Source: Yponomeuta sedellus (Eukaryota > Arthropoda > Insecta > Lepidoptera > Yponomeutidae). Taken from it: a stretch of 64,000 nt of DNA. Positions 27,881 through 32,520 of this stretch are shown here, piece by piece. Positions within the stretch are counted from its first letter, which is position 1. Every line of letters starts with the position of its first letter. The notes under the pieces are model-generated. The model had not been told where the DNA came from. It searched no databases and saw only the letters and a list, made by a program, of their open reading frames with translations. The translations under genes were made by a program, and so were the position numbers. Location of the stretch: the NCBI GenBank assembly GCA_934045075.1, contig OW203749.1, forward strand, positions 4,175,804 through 4,239,803. Reading direction: 5' to 3'.

Positions 27881-28401
27881 GCCATATAGCGTCCAGTGGT
27901 ATCTTCACTCACACTCTTCTTTCTATGATCTGAGCTCACACTAGATGGGTGAAGGCACCACTTCGACGCTGTAGTGCCTGGGACATGGTTTTGTAGATGG
28001 TGTAGGCTTGCCCAGCACCTATACCACCCTGACAGCTTAGTCGGCCTAGCCCACAGGAAAGACTAGTCAATACGTGCGGAGCCAACCAAGCCGCGGGTTT
28101 CCTCACGATGTTTTCCTTCACCGTTAGCGTGTGGTATTGCGACTACAAATTCGCAAATGTACGTAACTTTGAAATTAAACAAAGTCATTGGTACATGCCC
28201 GCTCGGGATCGAACCTGGGGCTCTCGCTTGCCAGTGCGGTGGTAGCTCAGTGGGTAGAACCACATTCTAAATATAGTAAACTAGCAAAGTTTAATAATAA
28301 TGAATCTAATCTGCTTACCCGCAACGGGGGGCAGTTGGGCCGCCAGTAGCCGGTGCAGCAGCACTGTGGCGGCGCTCCAAACGCACGAGACACACCAGCG
28401 G
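6302..28401 (-). CDS. SERAC1: SERAC1-like serine hydrolase, seven exons, 5' incomplete
   Basis: Joining 28319-28401, 25305-25448, 14921-15539, 10377-10504, 9277-9660, 7489-7629 and 6302-6444 on the minus strand gives an open frame of 546 residues and a stop. Every junction has AG/GT borders and compatible phases. The family is an alpha/beta hydrolase, known in vertebrates for phosphatidylglycerol remodelling at mitochondria-ER contacts. Visible blocks in order are DLVFIHGLYG, NTWRQGDW, CWPKDWL, RVISINY, the nucleophile elbow VWVGHSKGGL (GxSxG), FYSVPHRGSPLAD, SLVETN, VSVESAD and VDHREICKP with the probable catalytic His. Two insertions look unusual: a Cys-rich segment of about 150 residues and an Asn/Lys/Glu-rich one of about 80. 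The N-terminal exons (membrane anchor, helical repeats) were not found and may lie beyond the window. No stop or frameshift is seen, so it is probably functional. Confidence 0.9.
6508..6755 (-). mobile_element. SINE family A, 5'-truncated
   Basis: Plus-strand text starts TTATCAGCCCTTGTATGTCC and runs through CTGCTGGGGCACGGGTCTC to CGGCACCAACGG. It is the body and 3' end of family A and lacks the 5S-like head. It sits just upstream of the SERAC1-like terminal exon, inside the last intron. Confidence 0.85.
6861..7195 (-). mobile_element. RTE-like LINE 3' end, 8-bp target duplication
   Basis: It encodes the C-terminal end of an RTE-type reverse transcriptase on the minus strand: KRSVGRPPTRWDDDL, RALWRLLGEGYVQQWTT then stop. 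The tail is GTCCAGCAGTGGAC..GAAGAAGAAG. AGGGGCAT flanks it at 6853-6860 and 7196-7203. The copy is truncated at its 5' end and lies in the last intron of the SERAC1-like gene, in sense orientation. Its last 60 or so bases are shared with SINE family B. Confidence 0.85.
7489..7629 (-). CDS. SERAC1: SERAC1-like exon with SLVETN and VESA block
   Basis: The acceptor is CTACTTCCAG on the minus strand. The leading AC completes Asp with the G of the previous exon, giving ..ISK|DNTLVLSLQERWL. The exon continues SLVETNRTLMAVLWLRIVSV and ends in ESAG at GTGAGA. This matches the SERAC1 segment between the FYSVPH block and the ICKP block. A competing AG just before GAGAGATGG is rejected because it breaks the phase. 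Confidence 0.88.
7709..7950 (+). mobile_element. Family D copy
   Basis: It has the D leader (AAGTGATGCAATTTACTT, TACGTAATACAGAG), then the tRNA-like core 7845-7918 with a degraded A box (TAGCTAAATTGG) and intact B box. It ends in the usual terminus CCTTTAAATAGGTTTTTA. It sits in the intron between the 7489 and 9277 exons. Confidence 0.8.
8237..8351 (-). mobile_element. Family D, severely truncated, 14-bp target duplication
   Basis: Exact ATAGTACAGTCTAT duplications (8237-8250 and 8338-8351) enclose an 87-bp insert. On the minus strand it runs from CCCGGCATGGGTG through CTCTAAATAGG to the tail CACGGGTTAGTGCATT and an A-rich end. This defines the true 3' tail of family D. Confidence 0.9.
8680..9142. 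mobile_element. PIF/Harbinger-type MITE
   Basis: The 36-37 bp inverted ends begin GGGTGGTATTACACTTATCA and differ at about one position. The flanks offer a 3-bp TAA duplication, the size and sequence expected of PIF/Harbinger elements. It is about 460 bp long with no transposase. Confidence 0.8.
9277..9660 (-). CDS. SERAC1: SERAC1-like exon with FYSVPHRGS block
   Basis: The acceptor is ATTTTTTTTCAG, the donor GTTAGT, and the phases fit both neighbours. After AYEAFLHAHEGEK comes a low-complexity stretch of about 80 residues rich in Asn, Lys, Gln and Glu. It is followed by GFMFYSVPHRGSPLAD and SIELLEISK. In vertebrate SERAC1 the spacing between the nucleophile block and FYSVPH is far shorter, so the low-complexity part is an insertion. 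The open frame runs on past 9660 into a SINE, but that extension is intronic. Confidence 0.92.
9697..10052 (+). mobile_element. SINE family A inside a SERAC1-like intron
   Basis: It is nearly full length, with the 5S-like region TTAAGCAACAACAGGCGCGG and GGATGGGTGACCG, through CCAGCAGTGGGGAC at the 3' end. It is antisense to the gene and ends only about 35 bp from the acceptor of the 9660 exon. Confidence 0.9.
10110..10362 (+). mobile_element. SINE family B copy
   Basis: It starts TGCTGTGTGGTGTCGGCCTA, contains CGCGGGTGTCGTAAAAGGCG and GCAGCGCCCCCTGCAGTAC, and ends in the RTE-like tail GTCCAGCAGTGGACTAGTAT with GATGACGATGAT. It stops about 14 bp from the 10377 splice donor. Confidence 0.88.
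10377..10504 (-). CDS. SERAC1: SERAC1-like exon with the GHSKGG nucleophile
   Basis: The acceptor is GGAATTCCAG and the donor GTGAGA. The exon reads LRLHERAEQMTKQLLDLGVG, then QRPIVWVGHSKGGLFIKQIY. GHSKG is the GxSxG serine motif of the alpha/beta hydrolase fold. The surrounding GVG.RP.VW..HS.GGL..K pattern is diagnostic of SERAC1. Confidence 0.93.
10870..11055 (+). repeat. Interspersed repeat beginning AGCTGACCCAGCGAACTTCG
   Basis: It shares CGCCTAACAGTC, GAACCATCCTCGTACTTCAA and GCGAAATCGGTTCAG with 59573-59755 and, inverted, with 40650-40825. A short piece is at 25014-25060. It is non-coding and I could not assign a class. Confidence 0.75.
11280..11432. mobile_element. Family D inverted remnant
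   Basis: The left part is the D tail plus half a tRNA core in minus orientation (AATGTACTAACCCGTGCTAA, GGGATTCGAACCC). The right part is the opposite terminus (CAGCCTCTGAATAGG). The two halves are inverted relative to each other, as at 37561-37798. Confidence 0.75.
11603..11960 (+). mobile_element. SINE family A, full length
   Basis: This is a reference copy. It has the head GAAGCGCTCGTGGCCTAGCC, the 5S-like core GTTAAGCAACA / GGCGCGG / GGATGGGTGACCG, the body with CCGGCTGTCATGTAATGGCA, and the 3' end CCAGCAGTGGGGACATACAA then GGGTTGATATCGA. In 5S rRNA the corresponding blocks are box A, the intermediate element and box C of the polymerase III promoter. Confidence 0.9.
12116..12250 (-). mobile_element. 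Probable LINE 3' tail
   Basis: Plus-strand text CAAATCAAATCAATTTATTA followed by a GC-richer stretch (GCCGCTGCCTTCGGGCCG) is typical of the 3' end of an inverted CR1/L2-like LINE. No coding remnant is left. Confidence 0.45.
12251..12866. other. Intronic stretch without recognised features
   Basis: It is AT-rich, with no reading frame of note and no clear repeat relation inside the window. It lies between the 10504 and 14921 exons of the SERAC1-like gene. Confidence 0.4.
12867..13045 (+). mobile_element. SINE family F fragment
   Basis: It shares GAAGGAAAACATCGTGAGGA, CTAGGCCGACTAAGCTGTCA and GGGCAAGCCTACTCCATG with the F copies at 27903-28262, 33290-33450 and 46082-46620. The tRNA-like head is missing. 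Confidence 0.75.
13087..13205. repeat. Interspersed repeat CCGACTTCAAATGAAAAAGG
   Basis: The block runs through GGAGGAGGTTCTTAATTCGA and TTATGAACCGATTTGATC. A related piece is at 15570-15660 (ACAGACTTCAAAATAGGAGG). This sequence type is common in moths and butterflies. It precedes the fold-back element and shares its CCGACTT word. Confidence 0.55.
13324..13839. mobile_element. Fold-back element with GC-rich loop
   Basis: Two inverted arms of about 220 bp (13324-13543 and 13621-13839) are nearly complementary. They share ACCGACTTCAAATGCGTGAA, AAACTATGTCAAAGTAATTA and GGAGTCGGTGCCAGCCGTAT. The loop 13544-13620 is about 88% GC in otherwise AT-rich DNA. The two overlapping frames that begin with MLFGVGASRIKF on opposite strands are a by-product of the symmetry. 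Confidence 0.9.
14074..14341. mobile_element. Inverted-repeat element, 45-bp arms
   Basis: TAATATCGCACCCTCAGAAC..AGGCCTAAGT at the left is matched in inverse at 14297-14341. The interior of about 180 bp is T-rich and non-coding. The frame at 14198-14473 crosses the right arm and is not credible as a gene. Confidence 0.75.
14342..14720 (+). mobile_element. LINE 3' untranslated tail
   Basis: The part from about 14575 (AAAGGTTGTCTGGAAGAGAT, GATAAGGCCGCCGTTTGTAC) ends in ACAATAAAGTGTTCTCTATC followed by (TATC)n. The same tail form recurs near 29798 and 46725, and a related one at 32393 and 41837. The AT-rich DNA before it may be its degraded 3' region. Confidence 0.6.
14921..15539 (-). CDS. SERAC1: SERAC1-like large exon with Cys-rich insertion
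   Basis: The acceptor is GTTTTCAG and the donor GTAAGAA. GG completes the Gly of the preceding GLYG, then SLENTWRQGDWRSKYKL. A segment of about 150 residues follows, with the clusters CLCHECHH and CECNECQDEKEKSC..CGCVCDRC. The family sequence then resumes with CWPKDWLKVDFPNARVISIN and LWRPLWVKE. In human SERAC1 only about 20 residues separate the two family blocks, so the Cys-rich part is extra. The paired Cys spacing suggests metal binding, but that is inference. Confidence 0.93.
15673..16014 (+). mobile_element. SINE family A, GATGATGA-tailed variant
   Basis: The 5S-like region is partly kept (GAGCAACAACAGGCGCGG). The 3' end differs from most copies: CCCCTCGGTGGGGACATATA then GGGTTAATGATGATGAG. 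The same subfamily occurs at 20826 and 37965 and, less clearly, 51469. Confidence 0.85.
16546..16780 (-). mobile_element. SINE family A, 5'-truncated
   Basis: It runs from ATATCAACCCTTGTATGTCC to CCGGCACCAACGGCTTAGCG. The 5S-like head is missing. Confidence 0.85.
16860..17095 (-). mobile_element. SINE family I, tRNA-headed
   Basis: On the minus strand the head GGCGCAGTGGTTTGGCACG (A box region) and GGTTCGATCC (B box) start the element. It continues into CCAACTAGGAAACGAAC and the GTCGAGTTAGCACC block. A plus-strand partner is at 25620-25830. Confidence 0.8.
17096..17145 (+). mobile_element. RTE/SINE B tail fragment
   Basis: GGCGCTCATTAGGGAGGGCT and GTCCAGCAGAGGACTAGTAT match the last bases of SINE B and of the RTE copy at 6861-7195. 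Confidence 0.7.
17150..17405 (-). mobile_element. SINE family F, variant tail
   Basis: On the minus strand a tRNA-like B-box region lies near 17395. It is followed by the CAATGACTTGG and GTGAAGGAAAACATC blocks, then TAATTAAGCCCTCTCTCT and GAGAAGGCCTGTGCCCAGAA. Relatives are at 24085, 47145 and 50443. An AG/CT microsatellite occupies 17178-17195. Confidence 0.7.
17411..17769 (-). mobile_element. SINE family A, full length
   Basis: It runs from GTTATCAACCCTTGTATGTC to CCTAGGCCACGAGCGCTTC, with the 5S-like region intact on the minus strand. It directly abuts the head end of the F copy. Confidence 0.88.
17962..18466. repeat. Direct tandem duplication, about 272-bp period
   Basis: Copy 1 (17962-18214) and copy 2 (18234-18466) both start CATTAGCAAATAAGTCGTA and end CGCATGGGCGAGAATCGGCC. 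They differ by point changes and a deletion of about 25 bp in copy 2. There is no coding function. It lies in the large intron between the 15539 and 25305 exons. Confidence 0.88.
18628..18848 (+). mobile_element. SINE family A, 5'-truncated
   Basis: It begins at AAGCCGTTGGTGCCGGCTGT and ends TACAAGGGTTGATAACGAAC. The 5S-like head is absent. Confidence 0.85.
18849..20825. other. Intronic stretch with a short duplicated block
   Basis: GTGTTCGATTTCTTTGACG occurs at about 19902 and 19987. Each copy is followed by a TCCAAATTCAAAAAGTGC block, so there is a two-copy repeat. The segment 19445-19520 (GCAGCGAGGGATTC) loosely resembles 57510-57610. TGTC units occur near 20520. No gene is seen. Confidence 0.4.
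20826..20972 (-). mobile_element. SINE family A fragment, GATGAT tail
   Basis: Plus-strand text TCAATCATCATCCACC..GGCACGGGTCTCTTCCCTGA matches the variant subfamily. It ends in CCGCCCTAAGGCC. Confidence 0.8.
21005..21066 (-). mobile_element. Family D terminus fragment
   Basis: AAACCTATTTAGAGGCTAAA followed by the inverted B-box side (GGGGCTCGAACCCG) shows a short D remnant. Confidence 0.7.
21067..22369. other. Intronic stretch; TTGATTGA repeat and LINE-tail-like DNA
   Basis: 21220-21285 is rich in TTGATTGA and GATAGATA units. 22085-22330 (ACATAGACATCATTTATTGG onward) resembles the 3' tail of an inverted LINE. No gene is seen. Confidence 0.4.
22370..22547 (-). mobile_element. SINE family A, diverged
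   Basis: It keeps CATTACATGACAGCCGGCAT, GAGCGCTCGGAAAAAATGCC and CGGGATGGTCACCCAT. It carries deletions in the 3' half and in the 5S-like core. Confidence 0.7.
22632..22760 (-). mobile_element. Probable LINE tail with (ATT)n
   Basis: TTATTATTATTATTATTAAT followed by ACGTTTATTGCACATAAGT is the usual look of an inverted CR1/L2-like LINE 3' end. Confidence 0.45.
23011..23177. mobile_element. Family D copy with inverted termini
   Basis: The left end is the inverted D tail (ATTGCACTAACCCGTGCTAA). It jumps directly to the leader GCTGTACGTAATACAGAG, then a well-preserved tRNA-like core (about 23094-23162) and the start of the opposite terminus GGAATTTTTAGCC. Confidence 0.8.
23390..23562 (+). pseudogene. 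LINE reverse-transcriptase C-terminal remnant
   Basis: One frame reads LGRRLRDRDMDVRSG and, after a frameshift near 23452, another reads LGQRISLAVQRGNAASIMGT then stop. The second block resembles LGQRISLAIQRGNAGSLLGT at 45472-45669 on the minus strand. This is the C-terminal tail of a LINE protein, not a host gene. Confidence 0.65.
23563..24084. other. AT-rich 3' region after the LINE remnant; no gene seen
   Basis: This is probably the 3' untranslated part of the LINE remnant to its left, followed by unique intronic DNA. No motif of note. Confidence 0.35.
24085..24165 (+). mobile_element. SINE family F variant-tail fragment
   Basis: AATCCGTGGTGGGCACGCGT and AGAAGGCCTGTGGCTTACAG match the tail of the F copy at 47145-47440. 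Confidence 0.7.
24168..24973 (-). mobile_element. SINE family A split by a LINE
   Basis: The 3' part (24168-24461, TAACCCTTTGTATGTCCCCA to GCCTGTTGTTGCTTA) and the head (about 24906-24973, TTAAGCAACAACTA to GGCCACGAGAG) are parts of one family A unit separated by 24465-24905. The word GCTTA beside both junctions may be the target duplication. Confidence 0.7.
24465..24905 (-). mobile_element. CR1/L2-like LINE 3' end inside SINE A
   Basis: On the minus strand the frame reads YNNGFRVLLGLPRFCSASGM and MRNRVASLMRRVRGS, then a stop. This pattern is typical of the C-terminal end of CR1/L2-clade reverse transcriptases. An AT-rich 3' end with (ATT)n follows at 24465-24492. The copy is 5'-truncated. 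Confidence 0.75.
25014..25145. repeat. AGCTGAC repeat fragment plus SINE A head
   Basis: 25014-25060 is a piece of the repeat seen at 10870. 25083-25142 (GTTGCTTAACACAAGTGC.. to GGCCACGAGCGC) is a solitary minus-strand family A head. Confidence 0.7.
25305..25448 (-). CDS. SERAC1: SERAC1-like exon with DLVFIHGLYG
   Basis: The acceptor is TTTCCTCCACAG and the donor GTAAGC. CG completes an Ala codon, then SKPAATPKPPPRPASSGHLH and EPLVSCVVLHEPTLPQQ, ending DLVFIHGLYG across the junction. The F-I-H-G-L block opens the alpha/beta hydrolase domain and provides the oxyanion-side residues in this family. The longest open frame here is a different one and is a shadow. Confidence 0.92.
25526..25610. 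repeat. Repeat containing CAATGCGAGGAGACGCTAAT
   Basis: The block GTTAGTCC..ACTAG..TAGTCCTAACCCAATGCG and TGTTTTTCATGAAACATTTC recurs at 31147-31228 and, shorter, at 31733-31823. Class unknown. Confidence 0.6.
25620..25830 (+). mobile_element. SINE family I, tRNA-headed
   Basis: It has B box GGTTCGATCCCCGGCCGG, then AACTAGGAAACGAACTTA and GTCGTCGAGTTACCACC. The A-box end is degraded. It is the plus-strand partner of 16860-17095. Confidence 0.75.
25831..25985 (+). mobile_element. Daphne-like LINE 3' untranslated fragment
   Basis: AGGACTTTGAAAGGACTAAG, TGGACACCTAGTTTGAATTG and TTTGAATAAAACCTTTTCAT match the 3' end of the element at 34126-35853. Confidence 0.85.
26046..27425. mobile_element. 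Tandem pair: SINE A joined to Daphne 3' end, twice
   Basis: Unit 1 has SINE A (about 26049-26416, minus) followed by a Daphne C-terminus plus 3' tail (26417-26700). Unit 2 repeats this (26709-27071, 27072-27425). Both units share the junction GAGCGCTTCATATGTATTTG and the frame FYNKIPED..SLPESRF..KYVKHTLCQKGYYNIKDYL. An insertion of SINE A into the LINE followed by duplication of the pair explains this best. Unit 1 stops at AAATGGAC and unit 2 continues to the true LINE end. Confidence 0.85.
27530..27662 (+). mobile_element. LINE 3' tail
   Basis: It contains GGGGAGAAATCTCTTTAAGA and GATAAGCTCGCCTTTGTACA, and ends GTGCAATAAAGTTTTTTTAT. This is the same general architecture as the tails at 14575 and 32393. 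Confidence 0.6.
27787..27902. repeat. Perfect palindrome around (AT)n
   Basis: The arm ATACCACTGGACGCTATATG and its exact inverse enclose about 60 bp of AT repeat. The right arm is also the terminal sequence of the neighbouring SINE F. Confidence 0.9.
27903..28262 (-). mobile_element. SINE family F, nearly complete
   Basis: On the minus strand it has B box GGTTCGATCCCGAGCGGG, then ATGTACCAATGACTTTGT, AAGGAAAACATCGTGAGGAA, TAGGCCGACTAAGCTGTCAG and CACCCATCTAGTGTGAG. It lies in the intron between the 25305 and 28319 exons. Confidence 0.8.
28319..28401 (-). CDS. SERAC1: SERAC1-like most upstream exon recognised
   Basis: It is bounded by TTTTTCACAG and GTAAGC. The frame that fits the next exon reads RWCVSCVWSAATVLLHRLLA then AQLPPVA. 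This is the region before the hydrolase domain, where family members have a helical segment, so similarity is weak. The assignment rests on splice borders, phase, GC content and position. It begins mid-codon, so at least one more exon exists upstream. Confidence 0.65.
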
Positions 28402-28470
28402 CTGTGAAAAAGGAAAAGGGACTGCTAAACGTCAGCCAAAGACCACTGCAAAAGTGGCGACAGATCTAAC

Positions 28471-28772
28471 GGTGCTTAGTGCGAGTTTTTTAACTACTCG
28501 ATCGCGTTAACGTAAACTCATATTCCTATGGCATCGAGAGAGCGCCACCTAGCGACAAGTATGGAAATTAAAATTGCTGAGTGCGAGTTGTAATGGTTTA
28601 CGTTGAGAAGTGAACACGTTTACCTGCCAAAACACGAATAAACGCGAGTGCGAGTTGTACTGTGACAGCGTTTTGCCAGTTCGAACGGTTAACTTACTCA
28701 TACTCACCACTCAATGCTCGATTAACGCGGTAGTAAAGTTAAGTATTCGATTGGATCTGTCAAACTGAGCGC
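28471..28772. mobile_element. MITE family G, inverted copy
   Basis: It begins GGTGCTTAGTGCGAGTTTTT and carries the inverse of the G body (GAGCGCCACCTAGCGACAAG, CCAGTTCGAACGG). Confidence 0.8.
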
Positions 28773-28919
28773 GAGACAAACCAGGGAGACGATTCTCGCC
28801 CGTGCGAATGAGATGTTTTCAGCACATTCACAAGGCAATTCACAGATGGCGCTTACAGGCGTGGTCGTAGAAGAACCGGAACACGGCTGTCAAAATTAAT
28901 CTGTGCTAAGCAACCCGCT

Positions 28920-29174
28920 CTGCTGTGTGGTGTCGGCCTAGAGAATAGAACCAACCCAAATTCTTCCCGCGGGTGTCGTAAAAGGCGACTGAGGGACACA
29001 AACCGGGGGGTGGGCAGCAGCGCCCTCTGCAGTACAATTCCACCGAACTGCGATCCCAACCCGCAAGCCCAGCGTGGGGATTATGGGCATTACCCCCCAA
29101 CCTTGCGCTATGGCGCTCTTTCGGGGAGGGCTATGTCCGGCAGTGGACTAATATAGCTTGAAGAAGAAGAAGAG
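28920..29174 (+). mobile_element. SINE family B, full length
   Basis: It runs from CTGCTGTGTGGTGTCGGCC through CGCGGGTGTCGTAAAAGGCG to the tail GGCAGTGGACTAATATAGC with GAAGAAGAAG. Confidence 0.88.
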
Positions 29175-29286
29175 ACCTACAATGGGTACTTCTGCGCGTG
29201 ACGCGTTTAATGGTGATAATAAGAAGTAACTAAAAAGTCATAAGGTCTTTATACGTTACAAAGGACGTGCCGGCAGCAGAATTTTT

Positions 29287-29564
29287 ATATTTTATTCTTT
29301 TTAATGCACTAACCCGTGCAAAGGACAATTTTAAAAACCTATTTAGGGCCTAAAAATGGATGTTACCAAGTGATGCAAATTACTTCAGCCAGTTGTCCCT
29401 CTGTACGTAATACAGAGAGTAATGTAAAGAGGTTCGAAGTTTCACTGATGCCGGTGAGTCGCCCATTAGCTCAGTTGGAAGAGCGCTGGCACGGTTAGCC
29501 ATGGGTCGCGGGTTCGAGTCCCGGTATGTGTGGAATTTTTAGCCTCTAAATAGGTTTTTAAAAT
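29287..29564. mobile_element. Family D copy with inverted termini
   Basis: It starts with the inverted tail (TTTTAATGCACTAACCCGTG). The leader (AAGTGATGCAAATTACTTC, CTGTACGTAATACAGAGAG) and the tRNA-like core (about 29459-29531) follow. It ends in the opposite terminus GCCTCTAAATAGGTTTTTA. Confidence 0.82.
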
Positions 29565-29772
29565 AACACAACATTTACATACTGGCACATACATTGCTTT
29601 TGACTCACTCCTGGTCCCACATTAGGATACCCTGTGTCGCGGGAACCAGAAACAGCGACATCACAAACATGTAAACATTGAAGACCTGGATGTTTTTTCA
29701 CCGGGGATCGAACCCGGCACCTCTCGCATGGTAGGTAGAGGCGAACGCTGCGCCACAGAGGTCGTCGCAAAG
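29565..29772 (-). mobile_element. SINE family E, tRNA-Gly-like head
   Basis: It is the inverse of the E copies at 39577 and 46749. The head is GACCTCTGTGGCGCAGCG on the minus strand, with B box GGTTCGATCCCCGG, then GTTTACATGTTTGTGATGTC. It abuts the D copy on its left and a LINE tail (AATTAAGTGTTCTCTATCTC) on its right. Confidence 0.8.
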
Positions 29773-30101
29773 TATGTGGCACTCTATTTTTCTAGTTGTG
29801 CAATTAAGTGTTCTCTATCTCTATCTATCTATCTATTAGGCTCACTGCTACTTTACTTCGAGCACTTGTATTGTGTATAGCCCTTAAATTGATACGTCAA
29901 TTTTAAAAACCTATTAAGAGACTAAAAACATTGATACGTCAATGTTCCTTTATGTTTGCACAATGCTAGCGGCCACGCCTCCACAAATTAACACCACTCT
30001 GCCCCCAATACCGTCGCGGACGCTCTATATCAGTGCAAATTACCGACTTCAATTGACTGAATGGCACGTAATTGAGCAGTCTTCTTAGATCAATCTGAAT
30101 C

Positions 30102-30470
30102 ATGGAACATATACTGTCTCTGTCTACGGTTAGCCAGAGGTCGCGAGTTCGAGTCCCGGCATGGCTGGAATTTTTAGCCTCTAAATAGGTTTTTAAAATT
30201 GTCCTTAGCCTGGGTTAGTACATTAAAAAGAATATGATCATGTGAGTATAGCGATATCATTCCGATGTAAAACCTAACTGCAAAGTAAGGTACTCAGGGC
30301 TGTACGTAATACAGAGAGTATTGTAAAGAGGTTCGAAATTTCACTGATGCCGGTGAGTCGCCCATTAGCTCAGTTGGAAGAGCGCGGGCACGGTTAGCCT
30401 GAGGTCGCGGGTTCGAGTCCCGGCAAGGGTGGAATTTTAGTCTCGAAATAGGTTTTTAAAAATGGAACAT
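30102..30470 (+). mobile_element. Family D dimer
   Basis: It holds a partial tRNA-like core (30128-30172), a full tail CACGGG-type (here GCCTGGGTTAGTACATTA), the leader, and a second core (about 30358-30430) ending at the AATAGGTTTTTAAA terminus. ATGGAACAT occurs at both edges (30102-30110, 30462-30470) and may be the target duplication. Confidence 0.75.
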
Positions 30471-30635
30471 CTACGTCAACTCGATACGTCTGTCTGTACC
30501 ACGTCGATACACTTTTCCCGGGCAAAATAAAAAAAAACATGAGTTACCGACTAAGTACCTATAAAAATCAAACTCTCAGAGCAGTTTTTTTTAATATATA
30601 AGGTTTTGTTAAACCTGGATATCTAATAATAATCT

Positions 30636-30858
30636 AAGTCCCACTTACCTCAGCCCGAGTTATCTGATCTAACTCGAGTTACCCGGTTAAATCGATCACT
30701 TTAGGCCCACTTGCGTTGCATTTCGCATACGAAATTATCGATTTCACCGGTTAACCAGCTGACCCGGGCTGACGCAATTGGGACTTAGCATGCGAAATAA
30801 TCGATTTAGCCGGTTAACTCGAGTTAAATCAGCTAACCCGGGCTGACGCAAGTGGACC
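30636..30858. mobile_element. MITE with about 60-bp inverted ends
   Basis: The outer halves are imperfect inverses. They share the CAGCCCGAGTTA-type block, AACTCGAGTTA and GGTTAAATCGAT. The CGCAAGTGGACC and GGCCCACTTGCG words mark additional symmetry. It is non-coding. Confidence 0.7.
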
Positions 30859-31228
30859 TAAGCCAATTAACCCACAGACTAACTAACAAGTTATTTTAAA
30901 TTAATAAGTTATTTTAAGTTAGCAGCGCCCTAACAGGGTTCTTGTTTGAAACAATTTTTTTTAAGTGATCTCATGTATGTACAACAAGAATGCTAATAAA
31001 CGTCCTAACTTATCAAGTAGAAATAGGCTAAATTATCTACGCTTACCTACTTAGTAGCCGACCCTATTTTTTATAAGTCAATCATTCATGAATCTCATTG
31101 CCACTGCTGTCCGTAGAGGGAGTAGTTCTACTCTATCTATGCTGCTGTCGGTTAGTCCCACAGACTAGTTAGTCCTAACCTAACCCAATGCGAGGAGACG
31201 CTAATGTTTTTCATGGAACATTTCCTAG

Positions 31229-31590
31229 AAGCGCTCGTGGCCTAGCCGAACCGAGTGATTGGAATCAATCACTCGAGTTAAACAACAATAGGCGCGGTCA
31301 GGTACTGGATGGGTGAACGTCTCGTGACTACCGCTAGTGGCACTTTTTCTGAGCGCTTCCGTGCTTCGCAAGGCACGTTAAGCCGTTAGTGCTCGCTGTC
31401 ATGTAATGGCAGTCGTTAAGCCATGTCAGAGGCCTTACGGGCGGCTTGATAACTTCTGACAGTCCCGCCACTGTCTTACAATCCTCCACTAACCCGGACT
31501 TCGCCCCCGTGGTGGAGTATGGCCTAACCTTCCTACCATACAGGAAGAGACCCGTGCCCCAGCAGAGGGTTGAAATCGTAATCGTATTCG
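31229..31590 (+). mobile_element. SINE family A, full length
   Basis: It has head GAAGCGCTCGTGGCCTAGCC, 5S-like core (GGCGCGGTCAGGTACTGGAT) and 3' end CCCCAGCAGAGGGTTGAAAT. It is embedded in the CAATGCGAGGAGACGC repeat. Confidence 0.88.
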
Positions 31591-31839
31591 TAATCCTTTT
31601 GAGCTTTAAACTGCTAAGCCAATTAACCCACAGTTTACCTAACAAGTAGAAATAGGCTAAATTCTCTATGCTTACCTACTTACTTGCTGACCCTAAAAGT
31701 CATACATTCATGAATCTCATTGACATTATTGTCGGTTAGTCCCAAAGACTATATAACCACTACGTTTTAGTCCCACAAACTACTTAGTTAGTCCTAACCC
31801 AATGCGGGGAGACGCTAATGTTTTATTTTTTATCTATTT

Positions 31840-32515
31840 TATATCGCACTAAGCTCAAGTGGCTCCCTATCCGTCTTCGTAGGAATGCCCACATCATTTC
31901 TCTGCTTTACTCAGTACTGTTTAATCCCGCCACCCCTTTATATCTTAAAGAGCACTTTATCTACCTCAGTGATTCCCACAGCCGGGCCCTTCGGTCTGAC
32001 CAGAACCTGATGCTGAAGATTCCGAGTCATTCGACGAGGTTCTTCAGCAACTCATTTGCTGTTAGGGCCGCCCGGCTGTGGAATGATCTGCCGGTTTCAA
32101 TAAGGCACTCTGTTTCCCCAGCTATCTATAAAAATAAGGTTTATGATTTGTATCTATCACTCTAATTATTTGCTTTTTTTATTTAATTTTGTTATTGTTT
32201 TTCTTAATGTAGGTATGTCTTTATTTTTATCCTCTTGCGGAACTTTATAATGTAAGTTTGTGTATGTTTATGATAAATTGTTTTATGTATTATATGAATA
32301 TGTTATGGTTTATGTAAGTATATTATTTTTAAGTATAAGTATGTATATCAATATTCATATTTGCACCAACTACCCGTCCCTCTTTTCCTTCAGCAACTCT
32401 CCATGGTGGGTTGCCTGGAAGAAATTGCTCTAAGCAAAGGCCGCCAATTGTACTGTATCTTTGTAATTATGTTTTGTTTGTTTTTTCCTGGTGTACAATA
32501 AAGAATATTCTTATC
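31840..32515 (+). mobile_element. CR1/L2-like LINE 3' end
   Basis: The frame encodes LKWLPIRLRRNAHIISLLYS, SHSRALRSDQNL and AVRAARLWNDLPVSIRHS, then stop at 32165. This is the usual C-terminal end of CR1/L2-type reverse transcriptases. The 3' end has GGTTGCCTGGAAGAAATTGC and ACAATAAAGAATATTCTTAT. A tail-only relative is at 41830-41968. The catalytic domains are missing through 5' truncation. Confidence 0.8.
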
Positions 32516-32520
32516 TTATA

